A stretch of DNA of 47,421 bases from Prevotella sp. (GTDB lineage Bacteria; Bacteroidota; Bacteroidia; Bacteroidales; Bacteroidaceae), in contig JALFCW010000064.1 of assembly GCA_022771625.1 (NCBI GenBank), positions 1 through 47,421 on the forward strand. The letters run 5' to 3'. The first letter of the stretch is position 1. Every line of letters starts with the position of its first letter. A model generated the notes under the pieces. That model had not been told where the DNA came from, did not search any database, and saw nothing but the letters and a program-made list of their open reading frames with translations. Shown piece after piece: positions 9,029 to 17,920 of the stretch. Made by a program: the position numbers and the translations under genes.

Positions 9029-10072
9029 TCACTTTTTGCTGAATTTCCCCGTTTTAAGGAACGACTTATATACCGACATCTTCACCGAGTTAGTGGCATG
9101 ATCAAAGAGCATAGAGGGATTGACCCTATTACCATTGACATGTAATTCGAAATGTAGATGTGGAGTAGTGGCTCGTCCTGTTTGTCCAACAAGAGCAATC
9201 ACTTGACCGGCCTTCACCTTGTCGCCCACATTCACGAGGTTCTTAGAGTTATGGCTATACCATGTCTCAAGTCCATTCTCATGACGTATCTTGATGAGAT
9301 TGCCGTATGCGGCATATTTCTGCGACATTATCACCTCACCGTCGAAAGCAGCAAGGATATTGTCGTTGGGAGTTGTCTTGATATCCACACCAGTATGCGT
9401 CCTTCCGCCACGTCGGCCATAGGCACTAATTACCTTTGCTCCTGGCAGGGGATAGAATGCCACTTCCCTGTTTTTGTCCTTCTTGTCGCCACCTACCACA
9501 CTCATCTCCACATTATTTCCCTTGCGCTTGCATAGGAGAGTGCGGCGAGTGAGTTTGTGACTCTTGGGTTGGACGATTATTTCGGGATTCACCTTACCAC
9601 CATTCACCATTATATAAAATGTGAGGAATGTGCGTCGGTCCTCACCACCCACGATGGCGATTGTTTGTCCAGCTTTTACCCTATCGCCCACTTTCACCAG
9701 ATTCTCGGCATTTCGGGCATAAACAGTCTCTAGTCCGTTGTCATGGCGTATCACTATCACGTTGCCATGACCGGAGATATGCTTGGATATACGCACTGTT
9801 CCTGCAAACATTGCCTTTACAGCATCTCCTTTGTCGGTTGTTATCTCCAGTTCGCTGTTATTTTTCACCACTGCCTTTCCCACTGGCAGAGGAAAGGAGT
9901 AGTCGGACGAACGGAATCCGCCAAAGTCTATCGAGAATGCATCGGCATGCTCGAATAGTCCTGGCGTAGGAATACTTATTTGCTGCTTTTCGAGTGCAGT
10001 AAACTCTTCTTTCGCCGCCGAGGTCATAATCACTATGCAGGCGGCCAAAATAATCAGGTTTCTAAGTTTCAT
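9029..10072 (-). CDS. Secreted M23 family peptidase with two LytM-type domains
   Basis: A 347-residue exported protein; N-terminal hydrophobic signal (residues 1-20). The C-terminal domain has the M23 metal ligands: His226 and Asp230 (RTHTGVD) and His305/His307 (PHLHFEL). It therefore probably cleaves peptidoglycan cross-bridges in the periplasm. The first domain (about 55-160) repeats the same fold, with a matching GHGNVIVIRHDNGLETVYARN and VGDRVKAGQTIAIVGG, but has lost the His ligands (TFLTFYIMVNG in place of PHLHFEL), so it is probably a non-catalytic regulatory or binding domain. An ATG at 10102 overlaps the pgeF stop as ATGA and would add 10 residues; 10072 gives the more usual signal peptide. 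Last gene of the pyrH-obgE-pgeF operon. Confidence 0.88.
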   Translation of the reverse strand: MKLRNLIILAACIVIMTSAAKEEFTALEKQQISIPTPGLFEHADAFSIDFGGFRSSDYSFPLPVGKAVVKNNSELEITTDKGDAVKAMFAGTVRISKHISGHGNVIVIRHDNGLETVYARNAENLVKVGDRVKAGQTIAIVGGEDRRTFLTFYIMVNGGKVNPEIIVQPKSHKLTRRTLLCKRKGNNVEMSVVGGDKKDKNREVAFYPLPGAKVISAYGRRGGRTHTGVDIKTTPNDNILAAFDGEVIMSQKYAAYGNLIKIRHENGLETWYSHNSKNLVNVGDKVKAGQVIALVGQTGRATTPHLHFELHVNGNRVNPSMLFDHATNSVKMSVYKSFLKTGKFSKK

Positions 10073-10098
10073 TATATAGTTTGAAAGGTTTTCATTCT

Positions 10099-10875
10099 TC
10101 ATTCTTCATTTAACAAAGCCCCCGTGAAGATTCTGCCACTGTTCACTCCTTGTTTTCTTGCAGAGAAGAAGTCATGGTTGTCTGCCATTGTGCATACAGG
10201 GCTCACTTCGATATTGTCGGGCTTTATCCCCATCCTCTCCAACTGTTGGCGGTTGCACTCCTTCAGGTCGATATGCCACTTCGTCTGCCATCTGGCTATA
10301 GAGTCCATATCGAATCCTGCTTCGGCAAACTGCTCATATACTTCCTGTCCCACCTCGAAGTTGTCGAGAGATATGCCAGGGCCAATCACGCAATGCAGTT
10401 GTTCGGGTTTGGAATGATAGGTGATAGCCATAGCTTGAATAGCTTTCTCAGCTATTCTTGCCACTGTGCCTCGCCATCCTGCATGCACCGTTGCCACTGC
10501 ATGGTGGTCGGGGTCATATATAATAATAGGTATGCAGTCGGCAGTAGATACTCCTATGCATATACCGCTCACATCGGTCATCACGGCATCCACGCCTTCG
10601 AGTATCATCTTGCGGATATTGTCGGGAAGATGCACGAAGTCCTCAGCTATTTGCCTCACCACCACTCCATGCGTCTGGTGGGGCATCACGAGATGAGCCT
10701 CATCAATGCCCAGTTCATCACATAACAGGCGACGGTTGGCGGCAATGTCGGCAGGGTCATCTCCGCAAAATTCATTGATGTTGAAAGAGGAGTATTCGCC
10801 CTTACTCTGACCACCGTGACGAGTAGTGGAGAAGGCAAGGAGATGCGGAGTCCCCATCTCATATCTACTTATCAT
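10099..10875 (-). CDS. pgeF: Laccase-domain purine nucleoside phosphorylase / polyphenol oxidase family
   Basis: A 258-residue cytoplasmic protein of the YfiH/multicopper-oxidase-like (PF02578) family, members of which act as zinc-dependent purine nucleoside phosphorylases and adenosine deaminases, and are tied to peptidoglycan editing in E. coli. The three metal-ligand motifs are present: HQTHG, ADCIPI and HAGWRGT, with the closing CIGPGIS. An upstream in-frame ATG at 10926 lies deep inside obgE; ATG 10875, overlapping the obgE end by 11 bases, gives the normal family N-terminus. It is followed by an ATGA overlap with the M23 peptidase frame, so the operon is tightly coupled. Confidence 0.92.
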   Translation of the reverse strand: MISRYEMGTPHLLAFSTTRHGGQSKGEYSSFNINEFCGDDPADIAANRRLLCDELGIDEAHLVMPHQTHGVVVRQIAEDFVHLPDNIRKMILEGVDAVMTDVSGICIGVSTADCIPIIIYDPDHHAVATVHAGWRGTVARIAEKAIQAMAITYHSKPEQLHCVIGPGISLDNFEVGQEVYEQFAEAGFDMDSIARWQTKWHIDLKECNRQQLERMGIKPDNIEVSPVCTMADNHDFFSARKQGVNSGRIFTGALLNEE

Positions 10876-12052
10876 CACCGTCCCCCTCTTCGTATTCAAA
10901 ATCCTCAAGATCTTCGATGTCTTCAACGTCCTCTATATCATCTACATACTCTATGTCTTCATCCTCACCCTCAGCTGCCATTTCTTCGGCAAATCGCGAC
11001 ATATCTTTATCCCTATGCACTATCACGTCTTCCTGGGTGATGCTCTGCAGTTTGTTGCTCTCGCTGTTGAGTTCCTGCCAGAGAATGTCTTTCAGTTCGG
11101 TGAGTCCCATATTTGCCACCGACGAGATGAACACCACGGGAAGGTCGTCAGGCAATGTCTCGCGCAGCATCTCGATAAGTTCCTCATCAAGCAAGTCACA
11201 TTTTGTGACGGCAAGAACCCTGTGCTTGTCGAGCATGTCGGGATTAAAGTTTCGGAGTTCGTTGAGCAGTATCTCGTATTCTTTCTTGATGTCGTCGGTA
11301 TCACCAGGCACCATAAAGAGCAGCAGGGAGTTACGCTCGATATGGCGCAGGAATCGGAGTCCGAGTCCCTTACCCTCGCTTGCGCCCTCGATAATTCCTG
11401 GTATGTCGGCCATGACAAACGACTTGTGGTCGCGATATGCCACGATACCGAGAGAGGGTTCGAGAGTAGTAAAGGGATAGTTGGCTATCTTAGGGCGGGC
11501 ACTCGACAGAGCCGAAAGCAATGTCGATTTTCCGGCATTGGGAAATCCTACTAGTCCGACGTCAGCAAGGAGTTTGAGCTCGAGGATGATAGTCATCTCT
11601 TGCATTGGTTCTCCGGGTTGTGCATAGCGGGGAGCCTGATTGGTAGCCGAGCGGAACTGGAAATTGCCAAGTCCTCCCCTACCGCCCTTAAGCAGTAGTA
11701 CCTCCTGACCGTCGTATGCCACATCACAGATGTATTTGCCAGTCTCGGCATTATACACCACCGTACCGCAGGGCACGTCGATATAAACATCCTTACCGTC
11801 GGTTCCGTGACATTTGTCGCGACCGCCATTACCGCCATGTTCAGCAAATATGTGGCGCTCGTATTTCAGGTGGAGCAATGTCCAGTAGTTGTGGTTGCCC
11901 CTCAGATAGATGCTTCCTCCCTTACCGCCGTCACCACCGTCAGGACCGCCGTTGGGGTTGTATTTCACATGTCTTAGGTGCATGCTTCCCCTACCGCCCT
12001 TACCCGAGCGGCAATATATTTTTACGTAATCTACAAAATTGGATTCTGCCAT
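10865..12052 (-). CDS. obgE: Obg family GTPase
   Basis: A 395-residue essential GTPase that binds the 50S ribosomal subunit and links ribosome assembly to ppGpp. It begins with the glycine-rich Obg fold (residues 1-160, [18 protein letters not shown] and others), then the G domain: G1 GFPNAGKS (169-176), G3 DIPGI, G4 TKCD, G5 SS(V/A). Instead of a folded TGS or OCT domain it ends in a strongly acidic tail of about 40 residues ([20 protein letters not shown]...), as in other Bacteroidetes Obg. It is second in the pyrH operon and overlaps pgeF by 11 bases. Confidence 0.97.
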   Translation of the reverse strand: MAESNFVDYVKIYCRSGKGGRGSMHLRHVKYNPNGGPDGGDGGKGGSIYLRGNHNYWTLLHLKYERHIFAEHGGNGGRDKCHGTDGKDVYIDVPCGTVVYNAETGKYICDVAYDGQEVLLLKGGRGGLGNFQFRSATNQAPRYAQPGEPMQEMTIILELKLLADVGLVGFPNAGKSTLLSALSSARPKIANYPFTTLEPSLGIVAYRDHKSFVMADIPGIIEGASEGKGLGLRFLRHIERNSLLLFMVPGDTDDIKKEYEILLNELRNFNPDMLDKHRVLAVTKCDLLDEELIEMLRETLPDDLPVVFISSVANMGLTELKDILWQELNSESNKLQSITQEDVIVHRDKDMSRFAEEMAAEGEDEDIEYVDDIEDVEDIEDLEDFEYEEGDGDDK

Positions 12053-12093
12053 TCCTAATCCCTAAACCCTAATTTCTAATCCCTAATTCCTAA
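12053..12093. repeat. CTAA-rich short repeats between pyrH and obgE
   Basis: The 41 bases between the obgE start and pyrH stop are almost wholly variants of CCCTAAT/TTCTAAT/TCCTAAT. Function unknown; it could be produced by slippage. Similar CTAAT runs are common between genes in Bacteroidales (from memory, unchecked). Confidence 0.7.
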
Positions 12094-12804
12094 TTAATTA
12101 TGCACCAACGTTCCGATGTTCTCTCCGTCCATCACTTTCTTGAGGTTGCCCACGATGTCCATATTGAACACATAGATAGGCAAGTTGTTCTCCTTGCACA
12201 TTGTAGTGGCGGTAAGGTCCATTACCTTCAGTCCGCGAGTGTAAATCTCATCGTATGTGATGTCGCTGAACTTTGTTGCTGTGGGGTCTTTCTCCGGGTC
12301 GGCTGTATAGATTCCATCCACACGGGTTCCCTTAAGCATCACGTCGGCCTCAATCTCGATACCACGGAGCGACGAACCAGTATCTGTTGTGAAATATGGG
12401 CTACCTGTTCCGGCAGAGAAGATACAAACATATCCTGCCTCCATTGCCTCGATAGCCTTCCACTTGGTGTAGAACTCACCAATAGGTTCCATGCGGATGG
12501 CAGTGAGCACCTTTGTTTTCACTCCGATAGCTCCAAGAGCCGAACTCAGCGCGAGTGAGTTGATAACAGTGGCACACATACCCATTTGGTCGCCCTTAAC
12601 GCGGTCGAATCCCTTCTGCGAACCGCTCAGTCCGCGGAAGATATTGCCACCACCGATGACGATACCAATCTGCACACCCATCTCACTCACCTCTTTGATC
12701 TGACGTGCATAATCAGCCAGACGCTCAGGGTCGATACCAAAATTCTGCTTGCCCATAAGACTCTCGCCACTGAGCTTCAGAAGTATTCTATTATACTTTG
12801 CCAT
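12094..12804 (-). CDS. pyrH: UMP kinase
   Basis: A 236-residue cytosolic enzyme that makes UDP from UMP and ATP in pyrimidine nucleotide synthesis. Amino-acid-kinase fold with LLKLSGES at the start, the GGGNIFRG phosphate-binding loop and GTGSPYFTTDT, all standard for bacterial PyrH. Length is as expected. It is the first gene of the operon pyrH-obgE-pgeF-M23 and has a strong promoter 38-70 bases upstream. Confidence 0.97.
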   Translation of the reverse strand: MAKYNRILLKLSGESLMGKQNFGIDPERLADYARQIKEVSEMGVQIGIVIGGGNIFRGLSGSQKGFDRVKGDQMGMCATVINSLALSSALGAIGVKTKVLTAIRMEPIGEFYTKWKAIEAMEAGYVCIFSAGTGSPYFTTDTGSSLRGIEIEADVMLKGTRVDGIYTADPEKDPTATKFSDITYDEIYTRGLKVMDLTATTMCKENNLPIYVFNMDIVGNLKKVMDGENIGTLVHN

Positions 12805-12841
12805 AAATGTCTAATATATCTATTAACGTTAATATGATGTG

Positions 12842-12873
12842 CAAATATACGACATTTCCGTGGAACAGCCAAA
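12842..12873 (-). promoter_or_regulatory. pyrH operon promoter
   Basis: On the minus strand TTTG (12870-12873), 20 bases, then TATATTTG (12842-12849): a full match to the Bacteroidetes promoter, 38 bases upstream of the pyrH ATG. Confidence 0.85.
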
Positions 12874-12933
12874 TATTTTAGCATACTTTAAAGAAATTGT
12901 CCTTGAAGACAAAGCACTTAACTCGGTTTTCCT

Positions 12934-14274
12934 TTACAGAAACATTGTCATAAACACAGGTGTCAACAGGATTCGACTGTCCTTACGCATATCCTTTGTA
13001 TATAGCAAATAGCCTTGTGCTGTCCTCTCCGGATATTTTTTCATGAACGCATCCAAGGAGGCATGGGTCTTGTAACCAGATGACTTAACCTCTATAGGAC
13101 ACACCTTGCTGCCTCTTGACAAGAGGAAATCGATCTCATAATTGTGTTTACCACTTTCGGTTGGCCATGTGTGGTAGAACAACTCGTTACCGGAAGCCTT
13201 CAACATCTGTGCTACCACATTCTCATACACATATCCCAAGTCAGCCGAAAGCTTGTCATTGAGCAATTTCTGATAAATGACATTTTCCGTTATGTCCTTG
13301 TCCCTGAATGCCAAGGTGATGAATAGTCCTGTATCATTGAGATACATTTTATATCTATCAGAATCCTCGTGCAATGGCAAGCCCACATTAGGATCATTGC
13401 TATGATGGGCAATCATAACCACCTGTGAGTCTTCCATATCCTGTATGATTTCTTCCACCCTGTCTTTCTTACCTTGCTCTACAACGCTCGACAGCTGATA
13501 TCTCGTGGCATTACTGTTGAGTTGTCCGGGGATGGCATAAAACATTTTTGTAGCCTTTCCCGTTGGGTCAATTTTTCTGAAATCATCGGCATACAATTCC
13601 AATATCTCCCTCTTAATGGCATCCACCGCCCCCAAGTCGTTTGTCTCTATATATTTGCTGACGGCCTGTGGCATACCACCTACAAGCATATACAATCTGA
13701 AGTCACGAAGCAACTGCCTCGTAACGGCATCTCCTAAACCTTTTCGCATCTCAAATGCGTCATTTAGCAATGGAATGGTCGCCTCGTCACCCAATGCCCA
13801 TCTAAATTCCTCATAATCCATAGGATACAAGGTCATACGAGTTTCCTCGCTTGGAATACGGATATTCTGCACATTCTTCCTAATGGACATCAGCGAACCT
13901 GTTTCAATATAGTCATAACGACCGTCTTTCACCAATTTCCTTATTGCTTGACGTGCCATTGGACAATTCTGCACCTCATCAAACACAATCACAGACTTTT
14001 TAGGATAAAGGCGAGTGTGGAACTTGAACTGTAGTTGGAGAAACAAAGAGTCGAGGTCGGATATGTCATTAAACAAATCCCTTATATCCTGTGACACCTC
14101 TGTGAAATCAATAAACAAATAAGAGTCATATTCGTTTTTGGCGAAAGTCTCGGCAAGGGTTGACTTACCCACACGCCGTGCGCCCTTAATGAGCAATGCC
14201 GTGCTGCCACCACGTTCAGCTTTCCATTGAAGCATCTTGTCATATAGCTTGCGTCTAAACACCTTTGTTTCCAT
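12934..14274 (-). CDS. AAA ATPase with DUF4143 nuclease-like C-terminus
   Basis: A 446-residue protein of the AAA_14/DUF4143 type. Walker A is GARRVGKST (31-39), Walker B VIVFDEVQ (about 95-102), and a sensor-like ETGSLMS follows. The C-terminal region contains YEIDFLLSRG...CPIEVKSS, a PD-(D/E)XK-like Asp/Glu-x-Lys signature. Such proteins are abundant in gut Bacteroidetes and are not well understood; roles in defence, mobility or selfish maintenance have been proposed. It is a single gene with its own promoter (-7 TATCTTTG, 14294-14301; weak -33 TATG, 14321-14324) overlapped by repeat units. The biochemical function is inferred only. Confidence 0.88.
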   Translation of the reverse strand: METKVFRRKLYDKMLQWKAERGGSTALLIKGARRVGKSTLAETFAKNEYDSYLFIDFTEVSQDIRDLFNDISDLDSLFLQLQFKFHTRLYPKKSVIVFDEVQNCPMARQAIRKLVKDGRYDYIETGSLMSIRKNVQNIRIPSEETRMTLYPMDYEEFRWALGDEATIPLLNDAFEMRKGLGDAVTRQLLRDFRLYMLVGGMPQAVSKYIETNDLGAVDAIKREILELYADDFRKIDPTGKATKMFYAIPGQLNSNATRYQLSSVVEQGKKDRVEEIIQDMEDSQVVMIAHHSNDPNVGLPLHEDSDRYKMYLNDTGLFITLAFRDKDITENVIYQKLLNDKLSADLGYVYENVVAQMLKASGNELFYHTWPTESGKHNYEIDFLLSRGSKVCPIEVKSSGYKTHASLDAFMKKYPERTAQGYLLYTKDMRKDSRILLTPVFMTMFL

Positions 14275-14308
14275 ATATCAGTTGTTTTGAGTGCAAAGAT
14301 ATACAATC

Positions 14309-14423
14309 TGCCGAAATTCTCATAATTTATTTGGTTAAAAATGCCGAAATTCTCACAATTTACGCTCTTTTGCCGAAATTCTCATAATTTATTCGGTTAA
14401 AAATGCCGAAATTCTCACAATTT
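14309..14423 (-). repeat. Four iterons in a 62-bp tandem repeat upstream of the DUF4143 ATPase
   Basis: The word TGCCGAAATTCTCA(T/C)AATTT occurs at 14309, 14342, 14371 and 14404. Copies 1 and 3 carry T and run on into ATT(T/C)GGTTAAAAA, copies 2 and 4 carry C. Copies 1/3 and 2/4 are both exactly 62 bases apart, so the unit is a 62-bp direct repeat present about twice. The copy nearest the gene covers the position of the -33 box, which suggests an operator or activator site. Confidence 0.92.
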
Positions 14424-14455
14424 GAGTCATTGATATAATCAATGTATCTCACATC

Positions 14456-16243
14456 TTATAATCTTGGAGTTATTCTGAATGATAGAATATCGTTGGTTGA
14501 CATATTTTTCGACGTGATGACGATACGCCACAGTCCGTCGGACCACATGGAGCGAAGCATCGGGTCGAGACGGTCGGAGAGTGGTTGGATATCTACATCA
14601 CACTTTGACTTGGGATAGGTTAGTATGCATGAACCAAGGGAAATGACACCCTTTTGCTCATCCAAGACAGGGCATACCGCCGAGACAAACATCTCGCGCA
14701 CTGTCGACACAACCTTCTCCAGGAGATAGTCATCAGTGAGAGTGACAACTCCTTTTTTATTTATAGCAACAGTGCGATTCCATTTCTTAATGCCCGCATC
14801 AGAGGGATAACAATCCCTTAAGTCGAGCGACAACATGCCTTTGGAGTATTTAACATCACGGGCTGCATATTTGCGACCTTCGTGCTGGTCGAATCCATTC
14901 ACCTGCGGCAGATTGTGATAAGCACTCTGCATCGTCCATATCGTATAACGCTCCTTACTGAATGTCTTCGAGGTGTATTCCCCCACTCCGGGGTCAATGA
15001 GGATTGGCTTTCCATTGTCATATACCACCAAACTACCCACATCATTGTGGTTGTGGCTCTCGTCGTTATGTCCGCCCTTCATACCCAGAAACATCTGCCC
15101 TCTGCGTGCCGTCATGATTTGAAGCGAATGAAGCCATGTGTCGGCGGGATGAGGTTCTTCGGCTTTCTCTTCAAGAAACTCGTCGAGATGAGAGAGAAAT
15201 ACCAGTTCACGTCCGAGCGTAGGATAATTGCCACTTTTATCATATAAACTTGCAGCATCCTCAAGAAATCCCTTCTCTACGGCAATATATTTGGCAAAGC
15301 GACGCATCACCGGGTCATCCACATACAGGGCAAAAGGATACATCACATTCGGCTGCTGCACGAGTCGGTTGCCATGACTGTCGGCAAAGCTAAGGCAATA
15401 TCCGTCGGCGATGTATGTGGCATAGCAATAGGCAGCCATCTTCTTCAATGACGAGAGAAACGAAGCAGGCAATGATTGGCTATTGGGCATCATGCTTGCA
15501 CATTCATATAGCGAGGCCGCCGCACGGTCCCAATACGTAGGTCCCTCGTCACATCCTCCATCATCTGGATAACCATCGGCAAAGGCATTCATGGCAGAAG
15601 CAATCTGGATCAAAGCCTTCTCACGCCTCACACTGTCATGCTCACAGAATTTGACGCATGCAAGCCAGTTTGAGCATATCCACGGATTCCAGTTCATCGA
15701 GGCCTTCTTCCACCAATAGTTGGTATTCAAAGCAGGAATGAGCATTCGCCGTTCTATCTCAGAGTCTATCCTTTGCGACAGAAAGGGCGAGAAACTGTCT
15801 ATCTGTTGTTGCAGTGCATGTCGTGTCCATGCCATAAGTCCTGCCGTCTCGGCATTAAAGAGATCGACATTCTGGTCTTCGGGTCTCATCATCTTAGTGC
15901 CATAATGAGCCGGTATTCCCCACCATGTCTCTTCCAATGTGCTCATGATTCCATTGACAATATCGGGCATAAAGCGTCCCTTGCCCTCCACCTTCTCGGC
16001 AAGCACGAGGGCAGCCAGTTGTCGGCGCTTTCCGAATGTCCATTGTTCATAGCGGGTGCGATTGCCGTTTGTCTTGAACTCGGCAAAAAGTGTTGCACTT
16101 GGCGACTCCCACCTGCAACCTTTATACTTCTCCCCGTAGCGCACGTAGCTATCGAGAATCCGTTGCTTTATACTGTCGTTGGCAGCCTGCAATGCCACTG
16201 CCGTTATCAACGCCAAGACAATCAATAATCCTGTTCTTTTCAT
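14456..16243 (-). CDS. Secreted heparinase II/III-like protein
   Basis: A 595-residue exported protein with a signal peptide (1-20). The N-terminal two thirds are helical, rich in Trp and Tyr (WGIPAHYG, NWNPWICSNWLA, DDGGCDEGPTYWDRA), as in the alpha-toroid of polysaccharide lyases. The C-terminal part has the heparinase II/III signature SHNHNDVGSLVVYDNGKPI-type segment with ILIDPGVGEYT. The family cleaves uronic-acid polysaccharides by beta-elimination; the substrate here (glycosaminoglycan, alginate-like or other) is unknown. No SusC/SusD pair is nearby, so it is not in a standard polysaccharide utilisation locus. It starts 3 bases after the glycosylase stop and is probably co-transcribed with it. 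Confidence 0.88.
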   Translation of the reverse strand: MKRTGLLIVLALITAVALQAANDSIKQRILDSYVRYGEKYKGCRWESPSATLFAEFKTNGNRTRYEQWTFGKRRQLAALVLAEKVEGKGRFMPDIVNGIMSTLEETWWGIPAHYGTKMMRPEDQNVDLFNAETAGLMAWTRHALQQQIDSFSPFLSQRIDSEIERRMLIPALNTNYWWKKASMNWNPWICSNWLACVKFCEHDSVRREKALIQIASAMNAFADGYPDDGGCDEGPTYWDRAAASLYECASMMPNSQSLPASFLSSLKKMAAYCYATYIADGYCLSFADSHGNRLVQQPNVMYPFALYVDDPVMRRFAKYIAVEKGFLEDAASLYDKSGNYPTLGRELVFLSHLDEFLEEKAEEPHPADTWLHSLQIMTARRGQMFLGMKGGHNDESHNHNDVGSLVVYDNGKPILIDPGVGEYTSKTFSKERYTIWTMQSAYHNLPQVNGFDQHEGRKYAARDVKYSKGMLSLDLRDCYPSDAGIKKWNRTVAINKKGVVTLTDDYLLEKVVSTVREMFVSAVCPVLDEQKGVISLGSCILTYPKSKCDVDIQPLSDRLDPMLRSMWSDGLWRIVITSKNMSTNDILSFRITPRL

Positions 16244-16246
16244 ACA

Positions 16247-16819
16247 CTAAGATAATAAAATGTGAAAAGCCTTGGCATATTGCTCAGCCTTGCGTTCTGG
16301 TTTCATGGGATAGGCACGCGAACTGCTCGGCATACGGTAGATTCGTATCTGCCTACCCTTATATTCGGTTGCGGCATAATCGCCGACCTTTGGTTCCTTC
16401 ACCCCAAATCGGCGACACAGAGTCATTGTGGCGAGTTGCCCTGCAGTGATAATGACATTGCATTGCGGCATGGAGTCGAGCATAGCCTCAACATCTGTTT
16501 CCTCCACAATGTCAAGATCCTTGTCGGAGGCAGTGTTCTTTGTACGCACCACCTTTGTGGCGGTGTCATACATTGCTATACCTTTCTCAATGAGAAAGTC
16601 TTCTATCATCCCCTGGTCAAACCGTTTTTCTCCCTTAACAATAAAATGTTCCTTGTCGTCGAAGAACAGGATACCCATTATGCGCCACATGTCGTTCTGG
16701 AAGTTGGGGTAATAAAACGGCATGCACCATCTATGTTCGGCAGGAGGGAACGTGCCAAGCATCAGTATCTTCGCCCCTTCGGGCAGGAACGGTGTAAAGG
16801 GATGACTCTCTATTCTCAT
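16247..16819 (-). CDS. Uracil-DNA glycosylase family protein
   Basis: A 190-residue protein resembling the Mug/TDG-like branch of the UDG superfamily: KILMLGTFPPAEHRWCMPFYYPNFQNDMW near the N-terminus is the active-site GTFPS/GxxPG-type loop with the following aromatic segment, and ITAGQLAT and RIYRMPSSSRAYPM supply the C-terminal DNA-intercalation loop. The predicted role is removal of damaged or mismatched bases in DNA; catalysis is not proven. It begins 13 bases after the Rpn-type gene and ends 3 bases before the heparinase-like gene, so all three may share one promoter. Confidence 0.8.
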   Translation of the reverse strand: MRIESHPFTPFLPEGAKILMLGTFPPAEHRWCMPFYYPNFQNDMWRIMGILFFDDKEHFIVKGEKRFDQGMIEDFLIEKGIAMYDTATKVVRTKNTASDKDLDIVEETDVEAMLDSMPQCNVIITAGQLATMTLCRRFGVKEPKVGDYAATEYKGRQIRIYRMPSSSRAYPMKPERKAEQYAKAFHILLS

Positions 16820-16832
16820 TGTTAAAAATATA

Positions 16833-17810
16833 TTATAGCTGTCTTATTTCTTCTATCGTAATCTTTGTTATAGCTGCTATCTGCTCATCTGGGATTCCCG
16901 CAGTCTTCATCGCCTTAGCAGAAACCAATAAGGCTATCCGCTGCTCCTCCAACAGGGCGGATTTTTCCTCCAACTGGGCGGACTGCTCCTCCAACTGGGC
17001 GGAACGTTTTTTTATTAGGGCGTCTTGCTCTGCAATCCGCTGGTCGCGCTTCATGATAGCTGTGTCACGAGTTTCAATTGCGGAAAAATATTCATCCTCT
17101 ACATTCATGTCCTGACGCAACTTACTATCAGATGCCGCAGCAAGAAGACGATGCAGTATATGCAGCATCTCGGTATCACCATCATATACGGAATCATCAA
17201 TATTCAGCACCTGACGGTTTTTGCTATCCTTGTTAGTCTGGTCGAACACACTCAACACCTCAACAAGGCGATTGTTCACGCGACCATGCAGTAATGGTAT
17301 CTGAACAATAATACTGTCATGCACAAGACTCTCGACAAATGGGTCGGGCATACCCTTGGTCACCTCCTTACCGTCATAGTCGTATGACTTGTGCCTCACA
17401 TAAAGTACAGGCTCCTCGATGTCACCCACGCGATGACCAAGAAGATATACTGTTATCATCGGTATGCCATAGCCGTTGGGATTGTCCTCCTTAAGAATGT
17501 TGTCGGGATTGGCATACTGGGTACCCAAATACTGGCGGAAACGAAGTGTTTCCGTCTCAAGCCAAGTCTTCTGAAGTTCAATAAGCACAAGTTTAAGACT
17601 ACCATCCTCCTGACGCACCTTCGCTCCAAAATCGATGCGGAACATGGAAATCTTGTCACGTGTGCCGTTGGTGTATTCATGCTTACGCATCTCAACCTCC
17701 ACCACTTCCTTCTTCAGAAGTGCAGAAAGCACAGTCTTGGCTACGCGGTTGTCCTCCATAAGATACTTGAACACCGAGTCATAAATTGGATTTGCAACAG
17801 TTATTATCAT
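16833..17810 (-). CDS. Rpn-type PD-(D/E)XK nuclease family protein
   Basis: A 325-residue protein of the PDDEXK_2/Rpn (recombination-promoting nuclease, 'putative transposase') family. The nuclease core reads MFRIDFGAKV...LVLIELQKTW, with Asp and Glu-x-Gln-Lys in the expected places (about residues 56 and 76-79). Members are DNA nucleases found in many paralogues in gut bacteria; Rpn proteins of E. coli promote RecA-independent recombination and inhibit phage. After about residue 250 comes a coiled coil with three 7-residue repeats (SAQLEEQ, SAQLEEK, SALLEEQ) encoded by 21-bp DNA repeats. ATG 17810 is used rather than 17864 because the promoter box lies between the two. First gene of a likely operon with the glycosylase. 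Confidence 0.85.
   Translation of the reverse strand: MIITVANPIYDSVFKYLMEDNRVAKTVLSALLKKEVVEVEMRKHEYTNGTRDKISMFRIDFGAKVRQEDGSLKLVLIELQKTWLETETLRFRQYLGTQYANPDNILKEDNPNGYGIPMITVYLLGHRVGDIEEPVLYVRHKSYDYDGKEVTKGMPDPFVESLVHDSIIVQIPLLHGRVNNRLVEVLSVFDQTNKDSKNRQVLNIDDSVYDGDTEMLHILHRLLAAASDSKLRQDMNVEDEYFSAIETRDTAIMKRDQRIAEQDALIKKRSAQLEEQSAQLEEKSALLEEQRIALLVSAKAMKTAGIPDEQIAAITKITIEEIRQL
16948..17010 (-). repeat. In-frame 21-bp tandem repeats
   Basis: Three near-identical 21-bp units, recognisable as CTCCAACTGGGCGGA on the plus strand (the least similar reads CTCCAACAGGGCGGA), encode the heptads SAQLEEQ, SAQLEEK and SALLEEQ of the coiled coil. Unit number could change by slippage without breaking the frame. 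Confidence 0.75.
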
Positions 17811-17833
17811 TGTCGTATTCTTTTTTATTGCTG

Positions 17834-17865
17834 CAAAATTAAGAGGAATAGTTGTAAATACCAAA
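17834..17865 (-). promoter_or_regulatory. Promoter of the Rpn-type gene
   Basis: On the minus strand TTTG (17862-17865), 20 bases, TAATTTTG (17834-17841). It starts transcription about 17 bases upstream of the ATG at 17810. Confidence 0.8.
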
Positions 17866-17920
17866 TCTCCGGCTTAGAAAGTCCAAATCATTAACAATAT
17901 TAAACAATAATGAAGACAGA

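Noticed and set aside
14309..14423. Possible CRISPR array
   Set aside because: The intervals between units alternate and are themselves repeated rather than unique spacers, and there are no cas genes.
16833..17810. Insertion sequence, because the family is sometimes labelled transposase
   Set aside because: No terminal inverted repeats or target duplication is seen; the residues fit an Rpn/PD-(D/E)XK nuclease, not a DDE transposase.
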